NCBI RefSeq assembly: GCF_017052655.1
Contig: NZ_JAFIDC010000001.1
Coordinates: 806,001 to 870,000, forward strand
Length of the DNA stretch: 64,000 nucleotides
Source: Acholeplasma equirhinis
Lineage (GTDB): Bacteria > Bacillota_I > Bacilli_A > Acholeplasmatales > Acholeplasmataceae
Reading direction: 5' to 3'
Shown here: positions 52,567-61,899 of the stretch, one piece after another
Layout of the letters: each line of letters opens with the position of its first letter
Numbering within the stretch: the first letter of the stretch is position 1
Made by a program: the position numbers and the translations under genes
Notes under the pieces: generated by a model
Seen by the model: the letters and a program-made list of their open reading frames with translations, nothing else
Database searches by the model: none
What the model was told of the DNA's origin: nothing

Positions 52567-54665
52567 ATAATGCCTGCTTCTTTTAAGATTTTTTCTAACT
52601 CATCAAAATCCACTAAAACTTCTCTTGCTTTAGTGCCTTGTGTTGGTGAGACAATTTGGTATGTTTCCAATAGGGATACAATCTTTTGAGCTCGGTTAAA
52701 CCCAATCTCAAATTGTTTTTGAATGTTATTTATTGAACAATTACCTTCTCTTACAACAAAATATGCAATATCAGCGAATAAATCATCATTAATGATTTCC
52801 TTAGCTGTTACTTTCACTCTTAAATCTTCATGACGAAGAATATAGTTTGCTTGAGATTGTGCTTTGATATAATCAATAACTTGGTCAATTTCATTATTTG
52901 AAATAAATGCACCTTGAAGACGAATTGGACGTTCAGTTTCTTTTAATAACATGTCACCACGTCCAAGTAGTTGTTCTGCACCGGCACCATCAAGAATTGT
53001 AGTTGAGTCAGTAAATGATGAGACACGGAATGCAATACGTGTTGGAATATTTGATTTAATTGTACCTCTAATAACATCCACCGTTGGACGTTGGGTTGCA
53101 ACAAGTAAGTGAATACCAGCAGCACGTGCTTTTTGAGTAATTCTTTGAATCGCATCTTCAACATCATGTGCTGCAACCATCATAAGGTCTGCAAGTTCAT
53201 CAATTACGATAACAATTAAAGGCATTTTTTCATCATCAACAAAACCTTTTTTAATGTTTTCGTTGTATGACTTGATATCACGGCTTCTTGAATCAGCAAA
53301 CTTCTTATAACGATTTTCCATTTCGTCAACTACCCAATTAAGTGCTGTTGCTGCCATCTTTGGATCTGTAATGACTGGAGTAATTAAATGTGGTAAATCA
53401 TTATATGGTGTTAATTCAACCATCTTAGGGTCAATTAAAATTAATTTTAAATCTTCCGGCTTATTCTTTAATAATAAGGATACTAAAATTGTGTTGACAC
53501 AAACAGATTTACCAGACCCTGTACCACCTGCGATTAATCCATGTGGCATTTTCGCAATATCAACATAAATGTTTGTACCATCGATATCTTCACCAAGTGC
53601 AACCTTTAAAGGATGTTCATGGTCATTTAAGAATTCTTCTCTATCAACTACATTACCAAATGAAACGATATCTGCAACTTGGTTAGGTACTTCAATACCA
53701 ACAAAAGGTTTACCTGGAATTGGTGCTTCAATACGCAGAGTTTTAGCAGCTAAATTCATCATGATATTATCTTGAATTGCAGTGACTCTTTTAACTGGTA
53801 CCCCAGGTTCAAGAGAAATTTCATAGCGGGTAACTGTTGGACCTTTTTTAGAACCAGCAACTTCACCATCAACTGCATGATCATTTAACGTACGATTAAT
53901 AATATCAATTTGATCTAAAAGCCATTGCGGCTTTTCATCTGAATTACGTGTTGTTTTTTTAAAGATTGAAAGTGGTGGGTATTGGTAATTTCTTGTAGTT
54001 AAGTTAGATGCTGATGATGCATATGGCTTCGTCTTAACTTCTCTTGGTGCTGATTTCATTGGAACAGATTCAAAAGGTACTTCAATATCTTCATCCTTAT
54101 CCATACCAAAAGATGATTTTACCTTAATTTCTTTGTCATCTCTTTTATGTGTTTCAATTTGAAGATCTTCATCTTCAGCATCCATTTCAATTGAACGAGT
54201 TTTCATCCAAGGTGGTAAAACCCTAGCTTGTTCAATAACTGGTTTTGGTTGGAATTCCATTTCATCAGCTTCTTCAACAATTGGTTCAATTTTCTTTGGT
54301 TCTTCAACAGGTGCTTCATATTTTGTTTCTGATTTTTGGTAAGTATCTACACCAAAAACTTGTTTTCTAGTTTCTTTGGAAATAACTTGATCTGTGAACT
54401 CATAGTATTTAGTTCCAGTTTTCTTTTCAATTGCATCTTGATCCATTTGAGGTTTTGTTCTAAATGCATCATACTTTTTAACTTTATCCCCAATAACATG
54501 GACTGCGAAAGGTACCGATATTTCATCTTTAACATCCGAACCAAAAAGTGGAGAAACAAAGCGTTCTTTCACATACTTATGCGCACCTCTAATACCATCA
54601 ATTTTCGGTATTTGAGGAATCGTGAATACTTCTTTAATTTGATCTTTATTTTTCAACTTCTTCAA
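52563..54665 (-). CDS. ftsK: FtsK/SpoIIIE DNA translocase without membrane domain
   Basis: FtsK pumps DNA through the division septum. Here the N-terminus begins directly with a soluble charged linker (about residues 1-235), with no membrane helices. The motor domain is complete: Walker A GGTGSGKSVCVNT, DPKMVELTPYNDLPHL, Walker B VIVIDELADLMM, and ATQRPTVDVIRGTIKSNIPTRIAF. The C-terminal gamma winged helix follows (CSINNIQKQFEIGFNRAQKIVSLLE). The upstream gene overlaps by 20 bases and encodes a membrane protein that might supply anchoring; this is inference. Confidence 0.93.
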   Translation of the reverse strand: MKKLKNKDQIKEVFTIPQIPKIDGIRGAHKYVKERFVSPLFGSDVKDEISVPFAVHVIGDKVKKYDAFRTKPQMDQDAIEKKTGTKYYEFTDQVISKETRKQVFGVDTYQKSETKYEAPVEEPKKIEPIVEEADEMEFQPKPVIEQARVLPPWMKTRSIEMDAEDEDLQIETHKRDDKEIKVKSSFGMDKDEDIEVPFESVPMKSAPREVKTKPYASSASNLTTRNYQYPPLSIFKKTTRNSDEKPQWLLDQIDIINRTLNDHAVDGEVAGSKKGPTVTRYEISLEPGVPVKRVTAIQDNIMMNLAAKTLRIEAPIPGKPFVGIEVPNQVADIVSFGNVVDREEFLNDHEHPLKVALGEDIDGTNIYVDIAKMPHGLIAGGTGSGKSVCVNTILVSLLLKNKPEDLKLILIDPKMVELTPYNDLPHLITPVITDPKMAATALNWVVDEMENRYKKFADSRSRDIKSYNENIKKGFVDDEKMPLIVIVIDELADLMMVAAHDVEDAIQRITQKARAAGIHLLVATQRPTVDVIRGTIKSNIPTRIAFRVSSFTDSTTILDGAGAEQLLGRGDMLLKETERPIRLQGAFISNNEIDQVIDYIKAQSQANYILRHEDLRVKVTAKEIINDDLFADIAYFVVREGNCSINNIQKQFEIGFNRAQKIVSLLETYQIVSPTQGTKAREVLVDFDELEKILKEAGII

Positions 54666-55431
54666 GCTTAGTATCCCCTTTCGCCATTTTTACAATTTCT
54701 TCATAAATTGAATCTATGCCAGAATCAATCTCTTTATCTTCATTAAATACTTTCTTAGAATAAATACGATATGTTTCTTCACCAGTAAGTGAAATAATAA
54801 CTAAACCAAGTTTAATCATAATCGCATTCGTAATTTTATCAAGCACTAAAACACGCATCCAGTAAATTGGATTAATTGGATTTAACGCAACCCCAACCTT
54901 TTTCAACCATTCGCCAATTTTAAATTTATTTGCTTGCTTAACAAGTAAGTTATTATCAAACTTAACTTTAGCATCATTTAAGGTAATTAATCGTCTTAAG
55001 GTAATCCCTTTAAACATTTTTAAAATACCTTTGTTTAAAAGTGATTCAAACCGTGTAGAGACATATTTTAATAAGATTAAAGATTCATCCAGTGTTAATT
55101 CTAAATAAGGATATTTAGATTTTGGATAGAACTTAGTCGCAATATCATTTGATAAATCAAGTGAAATATTTAAAAGATGTTGTCCATAACCAACCGCATC
55201 ACGCTTTTCTTTATCTTTAAAAAGTTTGTGGGCATCATCAATTAACCATTTAATTTCTTTTTCATCGATATCTTCAACATCGACATTTCTTCTTCTAATC
55301 CCTTTATTTAAAGAAGAAAGTACAGCAACCAAATACCATAGTGCCATGAGAATAAATCCAAAAATCGCTCCGGTAAAGAACGTAATGATTAAACCTAAAT
55401 CAATTGTAAATGGTCCTATGTTAAATGTCAT
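54646..55431 (-). CDS. Membrane protein of unknown function coupled to ftsK
   Basis: The protein of about 261 residues has one strong N-terminal membrane helix (IDLGLIITFFTGAIFGFILMAL region), a long charged helical cytoplasmic part, and a second hydrophobic stretch near residue 225. I do not recognise the family. ATG 55431 is preferred; a GTG at 55449 is also possible. A TATAAT lies upstream at 55461-55466. Its end overlaps ftsK, so the two are translated together. Confidence 0.72.
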   Translation of the reverse strand: MTFNIGPFTIDLGLIITFFTGAIFGFILMALWYLVAVLSSLNKGIRRRNVDVEDIDEKEIKWLIDDAHKLFKDKEKRDAVGYGQHLLNISLDLSNDIATKFYPKSKYPYLELTLDESLILLKYVSTRFESLLNKGILKMFKGITLRRLITLNDAKVKFDNNLLVKQANKFKIGEWLKKVGVALNPINPIYWMRVLVLDKITNAIMIKLGLVIISLTGEETYRIYSKKVFNEDKEIDSGIDSIYEEIVKMAKGDTKLEEVEK

Positions 55432-55500
55432 TGAAAAAGAAAACCTCACTCCATAAAATAATTATACAATAATTATGAACTTTTTTTATCCCATTCGAAC

Positions 55501-55529
55501 TTGTTAATTAAGTTTAGATATGGGATAAT
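55501..55529 (+). promoter_or_regulatory. Promoter of the HAD phosphatase gene
   Basis: TTGTTA (55501-55506), a 17-base spacer and GATAAT (55524-55529), followed by GGGAGG and ATG 55558. Confidence 0.7.
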
Positions 55530-55557
55530 GATTTTGGCAAGGGAGGATATGCACATA

Positions 55558-56370
55558 ATGGAAAGACATTTAATTGCTTTAGACTTAGATGGTACATTAC
55601 TTGATAACAATCAACAAATTTCAGAATTTACCAAAGAGACATTAAGAAAAGTTCAAGATTTAGGACATTTAGTTGTCATAGCTACAGGTCGTCCTTACCA
55701 TGCATCTATAGACTACTTCTATGAAGTCGGTATGACTGGTCCACTAATCACCGATAATGGTGGCAACATTAGAGAACCGCTTAATCCTGATTTTCAAATT
55801 GTGATTGATGGTATTCCAACTTGGGTTGCTCATCAAATCTTTGTATATTCTAAACCTTATTTAGAATCAGCATTCTATTCTTATGGTGATCATGTCTATT
55901 CATACAAGTATTTAGACCGATTACATAGTATTTTTATGGGTAGTCAAAAAGCTAAAATTGTACACTGCGACTTTTTAGAATATAACCATACACCAACCGG
56001 AATGATTTATTTAATTGATAAATCATTCAAACAAAGTTTTGAAAATCACTTAATTAATGATTTTGGTGATTATGTAAACTTCCGTTTATGGGGTGAAGAT
56101 ACAAAACATGGTATCTATGAAATCTATAAACGTGGTTCTTCTAAATTATCAGGTATTCGTTGGGTACAACGACATAATCAAATTAAAGACGAAAACGTTA
56201 TGGCATTTGGTGATGGATTAAATGATATTGAAATGCTACAAGGTGTTGCACAAGGTTATGCGATGCCAAATGGTGAATTAGAAGCAAAACATGCAGCAAA
56301 AGCAGTAATTGAATTTACAAATCAAGAAGATGGCGTTGCAAAATTCTTGAAAAATTACTTTAAGATTTAG
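55558..56370 (+). CDS. Cof-type HAD hydrolase
   Basis: This is a cytosolic sugar-phosphate or flavin-phosphate phosphatase of the Cof/YkrA type. The nucleophile motif is ALDLDGTLL (residues 6-14), motif II is IATGRPYH, and the metal loop is AFGDGLNDIEML. ATG 55558 gives 271 residues, with DLDGT near the start as expected; the frame extends 19 codons upstream without support. It is a single-gene unit with a promoter and terminator. The substrate is unknown. Confidence 0.9.
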   Translation: MERHLIALDLDGTLLDNNQQISEFTKETLRKVQDLGHLVVIATGRPYHASIDYFYEVGMTGPLITDNGGNIREPLNPDFQIVIDGIPTWVAHQIFVYSKPYLESAFYSYGDHVYSYKYLDRLHSIFMGSQKAKIVHCDFLEYNHTPTGMIYLIDKSFKQSFENHLINDFGDYVNFRLWGEDTKHGIYEIYKRGSSKLSGIRWVQRHNQIKDENVMAFGDGLNDIEMLQGVAQGYAMPNGELEAKHAAKAVIEFTNQEDGVAKFLKNYFKI

Positions 56371-56377
56371 TCAAAAT

Positions 56378-56401
56378 AAAAGACCCAGTGGGTCTTTTTT
56401 T
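56378..56401 (+). terminator. Terminator of the HAD phosphatase gene
   Basis: AAAAGACCC/GGGTCTTTT with a short loop is followed by Ts. It also faces the convergent recX gene. Confidence 0.88.
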
Positions 56402-56414
56402 ATAAATGATAGAA

Positions 56415-56978
56415 TTATATTCTCATGAGACTTTGAACTTTTTCTTCACTAAATCCTTGAGAAACTAAATTTCTATATATCTTTTCGTTTTTCTTAGGAT
56501 ATTGTTCATTAGCATATTTTTTCAAAGCGACTGCAAAAGCTTTTTTAAGTGCATAAGATTCATCATAATCTTCTAGTGCTTTATCAATTTGTTCACTATC
56601 TAATTCATAGTGCTGTAATTTTGATAAAAGTTTTTGATATGAATAACCTTGACGTTTTAGATAGGCGATTAACTGCCAATCATTAATAACTTTATCACGC
56701 TTTAATCTTTGAATCATTTCATAGGTATTTTGCATCCCATGTTCGTTTAGATATTTAATCATTTGATTCTCAGATTTACCATATGAAGCGAAGCGAATTG
56801 CTTTATCGTAAAGTTTATTTTTTTCAACTTCTTTTTTAATTAAACTGATATTATCAACATCCATACCTGGTAAGAGTTTATTGTTGACAATTGTATCTTC
56901 ATCAACAATCAATTTTTCACCATTCTCAAAAACGATTTGATAGTTTTTCTTCAGTTTCATTAAAGTTTTAATTTTCAT
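56415..56978 (-). CDS. recX: Regulatory protein RecX
   Basis: RecX modulates RecA filaments. The 187-residue protein has the family's repeated three-helix units: YDKAIRFASYGKSENQMIKYLNEHG, INDWQLIAYLKRQGYSYQKLLSKLQ, and KIYRNLVSQGFSEEKVQSLM. It overlaps the YitT gene by four bases. recA is not in the window. The family is divergent, but the repeats are clear. Confidence 0.87.
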   Translation of the reverse strand: MKIKTLMKLKKNYQIVFENGEKLIVDEDTIVNNKLLPGMDVDNISLIKKEVEKNKLYDKAIRFASYGKSENQMIKYLNEHGMQNTYEMIQRLKRDKVINDWQLIAYLKRQGYSYQKLLSKLQHYELDSEQIDKALEDYDESYALKKAFAVALKKYANEQYPKKNEKIYRNLVSQGFSEEKVQSLMRI

Positions 56979-57847
56979 GAAATATCATTCCTATGGAAAC
57001 CATCACCTAAAACTTCTTTAGTATTAAATATTAATGTGAAAGCTTTTGGATCAAGTTCACTAATTTTATCTTTTAACATGTAAAGCTCTTGTCTATTAAC
57101 CGTTGTGATTACAAGTTCTTTTTCATGACCAGTATAACCACCGGTTGCTTTTAAGAATGTTAAACCACGATCAATATCTTTTAAGATATACTTTTTGATT
57201 TCTTCTGTTTTTTCACTAATAATCATAAGTGCAAATGCACTTCTTCCCATAATCGCAGTCTTATTAATCATAAAGGCTGTAATAAACATTGTGAAGATTG
57301 CGAATATTCCATTTTGGAAACTGACTAACATACCAAATAAAATTATAATTCCATCTGTCACATAGACTGCAACTGTGAATGGTACTTTTAAGTATTGATT
57401 GATTGCTTTTTGGAAAACATCCATACCACCTGTGGTTGCGTTGTTTCGTAAAACAAGACCAATTCCAAGGCCTACTAACACACCACCACCAAGTGCTGCA
57501 ATTAAGACATGATTGTTTTGATCAATTTGATCTAAAACTAACCAATCAGAAATTTCTAAAAGTTCAAATACAGAAACTAAGAGTGGTGCAAGAATTGTTG
57601 CATAGATGGTTCTCACAAAAAATTCTTTACCAAAAAGTGTTGCACCTAAAATTAATGCAACAATGTTTAATACAAAATAAATTGTACCTACGGATATTGA
57701 TATCATTGGCTCTAGCAACATTGATACCCCCATCATACCACCAATGACTAATCCAATTGGTTGTAGAAAGAAGTAAAATCCAATGTGCAGTGCAAAGACT
57801 CCAAGTGTAATCAAACTATATGATTTGAACTTCTCTTTAAATTTCAT
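56975..57847 (-). CDS. YitT family membrane protein
   Basis: The 290-residue protein has five or six membrane segments and a C-terminal cytoplasmic DUF2179 domain (about residues 225-285, GYTGHEKELVITTVNRQELYMLKDKISELDPKAFTLI). The conserved NNATTGGMDVFQKAINQYLKVPFTV loop is typical of YitT proteins. Family members may be transporters; the substrate is unknown. It lies one base after prfB and overlaps recX. Confidence 0.9.
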   Translation of the reverse strand: MKFKEKFKSYSLITLGVFALHIGFYFFLQPIGLVIGGMMGVSMLLEPMISISVGTIYFVLNIVALILGATLFGKEFFVRTIYATILAPLLVSVFELLEISDWLVLDQIDQNNHVLIAALGGGVLVGLGIGLVLRNNATTGGMDVFQKAINQYLKVPFTVAVYVTDGIIILFGMLVSFQNGIFAIFTMFITAFMINKTAIMGRSAFALMIISEKTEEIKKYILKDIDRGLTFLKATGGYTGHEKELVITTVNRQELYMLKDKISELDPKAFTLIFNTKEVLGDGFHRNDIS

Positions 57848-57848
57848 C

Positions 57849-58937
57849 TTATTTCACCTTAAGAAATGCAGTGATGAAACCATCAATATCACCATCCATT
57901 ACGGATTGAATATTACCAACTTCATAATTGGTACGATGGTCTTTTACCATTTGGTATGGTTGGAAGACATAAGATCTGATTTGGTTTCCCCAACCAATTT
58001 CTGTCTTTTCACCTTTAATATCATTGATTTCTTTTTGTTTAGCTTCAATTTCAAGTTGAATCAATTTTGATTTTAAAATTGTCATTGCAGCTTCTTTATT
58101 TTTTATTTGACTTCGTTCGTTTTGCATTGAAATAACAATCCCAGTTGGTAAGTGAGTTAATCGAACTGCTGAATATGTTGTATTAACAGATTGTCCACCT
58201 GCACCTGATGATTGGAACGTATCAATACGTAAATCTTCGTCTTTAATTTGAATCTCAACATCATCATCAATTTCAGGTGCAACATCACATGAGACAAATG
58301 AAGTATGACGACGCTTGTTCGCATCAAAAGGCGAAATACGGACTAAACGATGGACTCCACGCTCTGCTTTTAAGTAACCATAAGCATAAGGTCCAGAGAT
58401 ACGCATAGTAACTGATTTTACCCCTGCTTCTTCACCTGGAAGATAGTTTAAAAGTTCAACTTTAAAACCTTTTAATTGGGCATATCTTTGATACATACGC
58501 ATCAGCATAGAACACCAGTCCATGGATTCTGTACCACCTGCTCCAGGATGAAGTTCTAAAATTGCATTTGAGTCATCGTATGGTTCATTAAGTAAAATTT
58601 CAACTTCAAAGTTAGATAACTTATGGTCTAAATCTTTTAATTCATCTTCAACGATTTCCCAAGCTTCAGTACCTTCTTGAGATTCTTCTAACCACATCGT
58701 AAGATCTTCATATTGAGCTTTAAGTTTTTTGATCATATCTTTTTTGTAGTTAAGTCCTGTTGCTTCTTGGGTAACTTTCTTAGCACGATTTGGATCATTC
58801 CAAAAGGTTGGTTCATGCATCAATTCTTCTAATTCTAAAAGACGTGCATTGAGCACGTCTAAATTAATTGCTTTTTCTAAATCATTTATTGAAACTTCAA
58901 AACGTTCTAAAGTTTTATAGACTTCATACTTTTCCAC
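57849..58937 (-). CDS. prfB: Peptide chain release factor 2, no programmed frameshift
   Basis: RF2 terminates translation at UGA and UAA. The stop-recognition tripeptide SPF (RISPFDANKRR) and the catalytic GGQ (SGAGGQSVNTT) are present in this 362-residue protein. The frame is continuous from ATG 58937, with no in-frame TGA or slippery site near codon 25, unlike most prfB genes. It follows secA by five bases. Its presence shows that UGA is a stop in this organism. Confidence 0.96.
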   Translation of the reverse strand: MEKYEVYKTLERFEVSINDLEKAINLDVLNARLLELEELMHEPTFWNDPNRAKKVTQEATGLNYKKDMIKKLKAQYEDLTMWLEESQEGTEAWEIVEDELKDLDHKLSNFEVEILLNEPYDDSNAILELHPGAGGTESMDWCSMLMRMYQRYAQLKGFKVELLNYLPGEEAGVKSVTMRISGPYAYGYLKAERGVHRLVRISPFDANKRRHTSFVSCDVAPEIDDDVEIQIKDEDLRIDTFQSSGAGGQSVNTTYSAVRLTHLPTGIVISMQNERSQIKNKEAAMTILKSKLIQLEIEAKQKEINDIKGEKTEIGWGNQIRSYVFQPYQMVKDHRTNYEVGNIQSVMDGDIDGFITAFLKVK

Positions 58938-58942
58938 AAAAA

Positions 58943-61414
58943 CTACCTTCTATTCCACGGCATTTGGTTTCTATGTACTTTGATTACTTTAGGTTTATCT
59001 TTTTTAGCTTCACTACCTTGGTTTGTAGAAGTGTTTTTAACAACTGCTTCTCTTGAAACATTTAATTGAATTTGACCAAGACATGCATAACGGCTGACGT
59101 CTCTTGAAATGTTATAAAGCATTTCATCAAATAAACGTTTACCTTCTCTTTGATAAATAATGAGTGGGTTTTGTTGACCATATGATTGTAGTCTTACGCC
59201 TTGACGTAATTCTTGCATCATATCGATATGACGCATCCAATAGGTATCAATCACACGAAGCATAATAACCTTTAAGAATTCATTATAAACTTCAACAGGA
59301 ACTTTATCTTTCTTATCTGTTAAGAGTTTAACTGCGACTTCTTTTAAGTAACTTACAATAGAAACTTCATCTAATGTTTGTAAATGTGCTAAATCAAGTG
59401 TTTCTTTTGGTAAAAGTAAGTTTTCAAAGTGAGCTTTAATTTGTTCATCTTTGATGTCATATTTACCACGACCAACTTGTTCAATGTATGGATCAAGTTC
59501 TGATTCCACTACATCTTCGATAAACTTAATGACTTTATCTTCGACTGAAGTTTCAGTTAAAACAGATGTTCTTTGTTCATAAATGATTTCTCTTTGTAGA
59601 CGTAAGACATCATCATAACGTAGGACGTTCTTACGCACTTCTGAGTTGTAACCTTCTGAACGTTTTTGAGCACCAGTAATTAAGTTTGTAATAATTTTTG
59701 ATGTAACAGGTTGACCTGTTGTTTGAGCTTTTTGTAATGTACCAATAATCGTTTTAAAACGATCACCACCACGGCGAATCATTAATTCATCTTCTGCAGA
59801 TAAATAGAATCTAGTGAAACCTGGGTCGCCTTGACGACCTGAACGTCCTCTTAACTGATTGTCAATACGGCGTGCTTCATGTTTTTCAGAACCTAATACA
59901 GCAAGACCACCAAGTTCTTTAACCCCATCACCAAGTTTAATGTCAGTACCACGACCAGCCATATTGGTTGCAATCGTAACAGATCCTTTTAAACCTGCTT
60001 TTGCAATAATTTCAGCTTCTCTTTCATGGTTTTTAGCATTTAAGACTTCGTGTGTAATTCTTCTTTTTCTAAGTTGCATTGAAAGTAATTCAGAAGTTTC
60101 AACTGCAACCGTACCAATTAGAATTGGTTGACCAAGTTTATGGCGTGCTTCAACCTCATCCACTAACGCATTATATTTTTCTTCTGCTGTAACAAAGAAG
60201 AAATCTGGTGCATCTTGACGGATGACTGGTTTATTGGTTGGAATTTCAACAACTTGCATATTATAGATTTCAATAAATTCCGGTTCTTCAGTCTTAGCAG
60301 TACCTGTCATACCTGAAAGTTTTTTATACATTCTAAAGAAGTTTTGATAAGTAATTGTTGCGACTGTAACAGTTTCTTTCTTAACTTCAACACCTTCTTT
60401 AGCTTCAAGTGCTTGGTGTAGACCTTCTGAGAATTGTCTACCTCTTAAAATACGACCTGTAAATTGGTCAATAATTAAGACTTCACCATCAAGCACCATG
60501 TACTCTTTATCTCTTGACATTGTGAAGTTAGCTTTTAAAGCATTATTAATGTGGTGTAAGAGAGAAACATGTTTTAAATCGTACAAGTTATCAATACCAA
60601 ATAGACTTTCAGCTTTTGAAATACCCACTGGAGTTAATTCAACTGTGTTTGCTTCAACATCATATTCATAATCTTCATCATTAAGTGATTTAACAAATCT
60701 ATCTGATTGTTGATATAGGTTTTGAGATTGTTTTGCTGGACCAGAAATAATTAATGGTGTTCTTGCTTCATCAATTAAGATGGAGTCAACTTCATCGATA
60801 ATTGCATATGGATAGCCGCGTTGTGCAACCATATCTTGATGATATAAAACCATGTGGTCTCTTAAATAGTCAAAACCTAATTCTGAGTTCGTAGAATACA
60901 TAATATCGCAATCATAAGCTGCACGTTTTTGAGTTCTATCATAATCTCTTAAGTTTAAACCAACACTTAAACCTAAGAACTTAAATAAATCACCAATTTC
61001 ACCTTCAGCTTCACGTTTTGCAAGGTATTCGTTGACTGTAACAATATGTACACCCAATCCGTTAAGTGCATTTAAATATGCTGGCATAACCGCAGTTAAA
61101 GTTTTACCTTCACCAGTTTTCATCTCAGCAATATTACCTTCATGAATTGCAATACCACCCATAACTTGGACAAAATACGGTGTCATTTTTAACACACGTG
61201 TAGCTGCTTCACGAACGGTAGCGAAAGCTTCAACTAAAATGTCGTCTAGCGTTTCACCGTTTTTTAATCTATTTCTAAAAAGTTCTGCTTGATTACGTAA
61301 TGCCTCATCTGACATTGCTTTCATAGTATCTTCTAAAGCAAATACTTGAGTTGCAATCTTTTTATATCTCTTTAGTGCTTTTTTTGATGGATCAAATAAT
61401 CCAAACATCGTCAT
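58943..61414 (-). CDS. secA: Preprotein translocase ATPase SecA
   Basis: SecA drives secretion through SecYEG at the membrane. The nucleotide-binding motifs are intact: MKTGEGKTLTA, DEVDSILIDEARTPLIISG, and TNMAGRGTDIKLG with LRGRSGRQGDPG. The 823-residue protein ends in a short basic tail (VIKVHRNQMPWNRR) without the C-terminal zinc-binding cysteines used for SecB and lipid contact. The start is ATG 61414 or 61408 in GAGGATGTGATGACGATG. It precedes prfB, as in Firmicutes. Confidence 0.96.
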   Translation of the reverse strand: MTMFGLFDPSKKALKRYKKIATQVFALEDTMKAMSDEALRNQAELFRNRLKNGETLDDILVEAFATVREAATRVLKMTPYFVQVMGGIAIHEGNIAEMKTGEGKTLTAVMPAYLNALNGLGVHIVTVNEYLAKREAEGEIGDLFKFLGLSVGLNLRDYDRTQKRAAYDCDIMYSTNSELGFDYLRDHMVLYHQDMVAQRGYPYAIIDEVDSILIDEARTPLIISGPAKQSQNLYQQSDRFVKSLNDEDYEYDVEANTVELTPVGISKAESLFGIDNLYDLKHVSLLHHINNALKANFTMSRDKEYMVLDGEVLIIDQFTGRILRGRQFSEGLHQALEAKEGVEVKKETVTVATITYQNFFRMYKKLSGMTGTAKTEEPEFIEIYNMQVVEIPTNKPVIRQDAPDFFFVTAEEKYNALVDEVEARHKLGQPILIGTVAVETSELLSMQLRKRRITHEVLNAKNHEREAEIIAKAGLKGSVTIATNMAGRGTDIKLGDGVKELGGLAVLGSEKHEARRIDNQLRGRSGRQGDPGFTRFYLSAEDELMIRRGGDRFKTIIGTLQKAQTTGQPVTSKIITNLITGAQKRSEGYNSEVRKNVLRYDDVLRLQREIIYEQRTSVLTETSVEDKVIKFIEDVVESELDPYIEQVGRGKYDIKDEQIKAHFENLLLPKETLDLAHLQTLDEVSIVSYLKEVAVKLLTDKKDKVPVEVYNEFLKVIMLRVIDTYWMRHIDMMQELRQGVRLQSYGQQNPLIIYQREGKRLFDEMLYNISRDVSRYACLGQIQLNVSREAVVKNTSTNQGSEAKKDKPKVIKVHRNQMPWNRR

Positions 61415-61446
61415 CACATCCTCTTATCTTTTATATGATACCTTAT

Positions 61447-61899
61447 TTAGCGATTTCTAGCAATATACTCTTTGAGTATAAGGACATTGTGTGATATTAA
61501 ACTATCCCATGGAATCTCATCTAATTCAAACCATTTAACCTCTAAAACTTCGTTTAAATCGAGTTTGATTTCTCCAGTCCATTTAGATACGATAAAGATG
61601 TTATCGACTAAATATACAATATCTTCATTCGGGTATTTGATTTTAAATTCTTCCCCGCTAAATACTTTAAAAAATTGAAACACTGTTGGTGTCAAACCAA
61701 TTTCTTCTTTGACTTCTCTTTTCATTGCATCTTCAATCTTTTCACCAAGTTCAAGTGCACCACCATGAATAGCCCAACAATTTAAATCCGTTCTTTTTTG
61801 AAGAAGGATTCTATTCTCTTTTATCATAATTGCAGCTGCACTCACCATGATTAAAGGTTGATGTCCAACATATTTTCTTAAATCTCTGATATAACTCAT
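61447..61899 (-). CDS. Nudix hydrolase
   Basis: Nudix enzymes cleave nucleoside diphosphates linked to another group. The 150-residue protein has a full Nudix box GGALELGEKIEDAMKREVKEEIG (about residues 46-68: G-x5-E-x7-REVxEE-xG). It abuts the DUF3137 gene with no gap and lies upstream of secA. The substrate cannot be predicted. Confidence 0.9.
   Translation of the reverse strand: MSYIRDLRKYVGHQPLIMVSAAAIMIKENRILLQKRTDLNCWAIHGGALELGEKIEDAMKREVKEEIGLTPTVFQFFKVFSGEEFKIKYPNEDIVYLVDNIFIVSKWTGEIKLDLNEVLEVKWFELDEIPWDSLISHNVLILKEYIARNR

Noticed and set aside
57849-58937. Programmed frameshift in prfB
   Set aside because: The reading frame is continuous and no slippery CTTTGA site occurs near the start.
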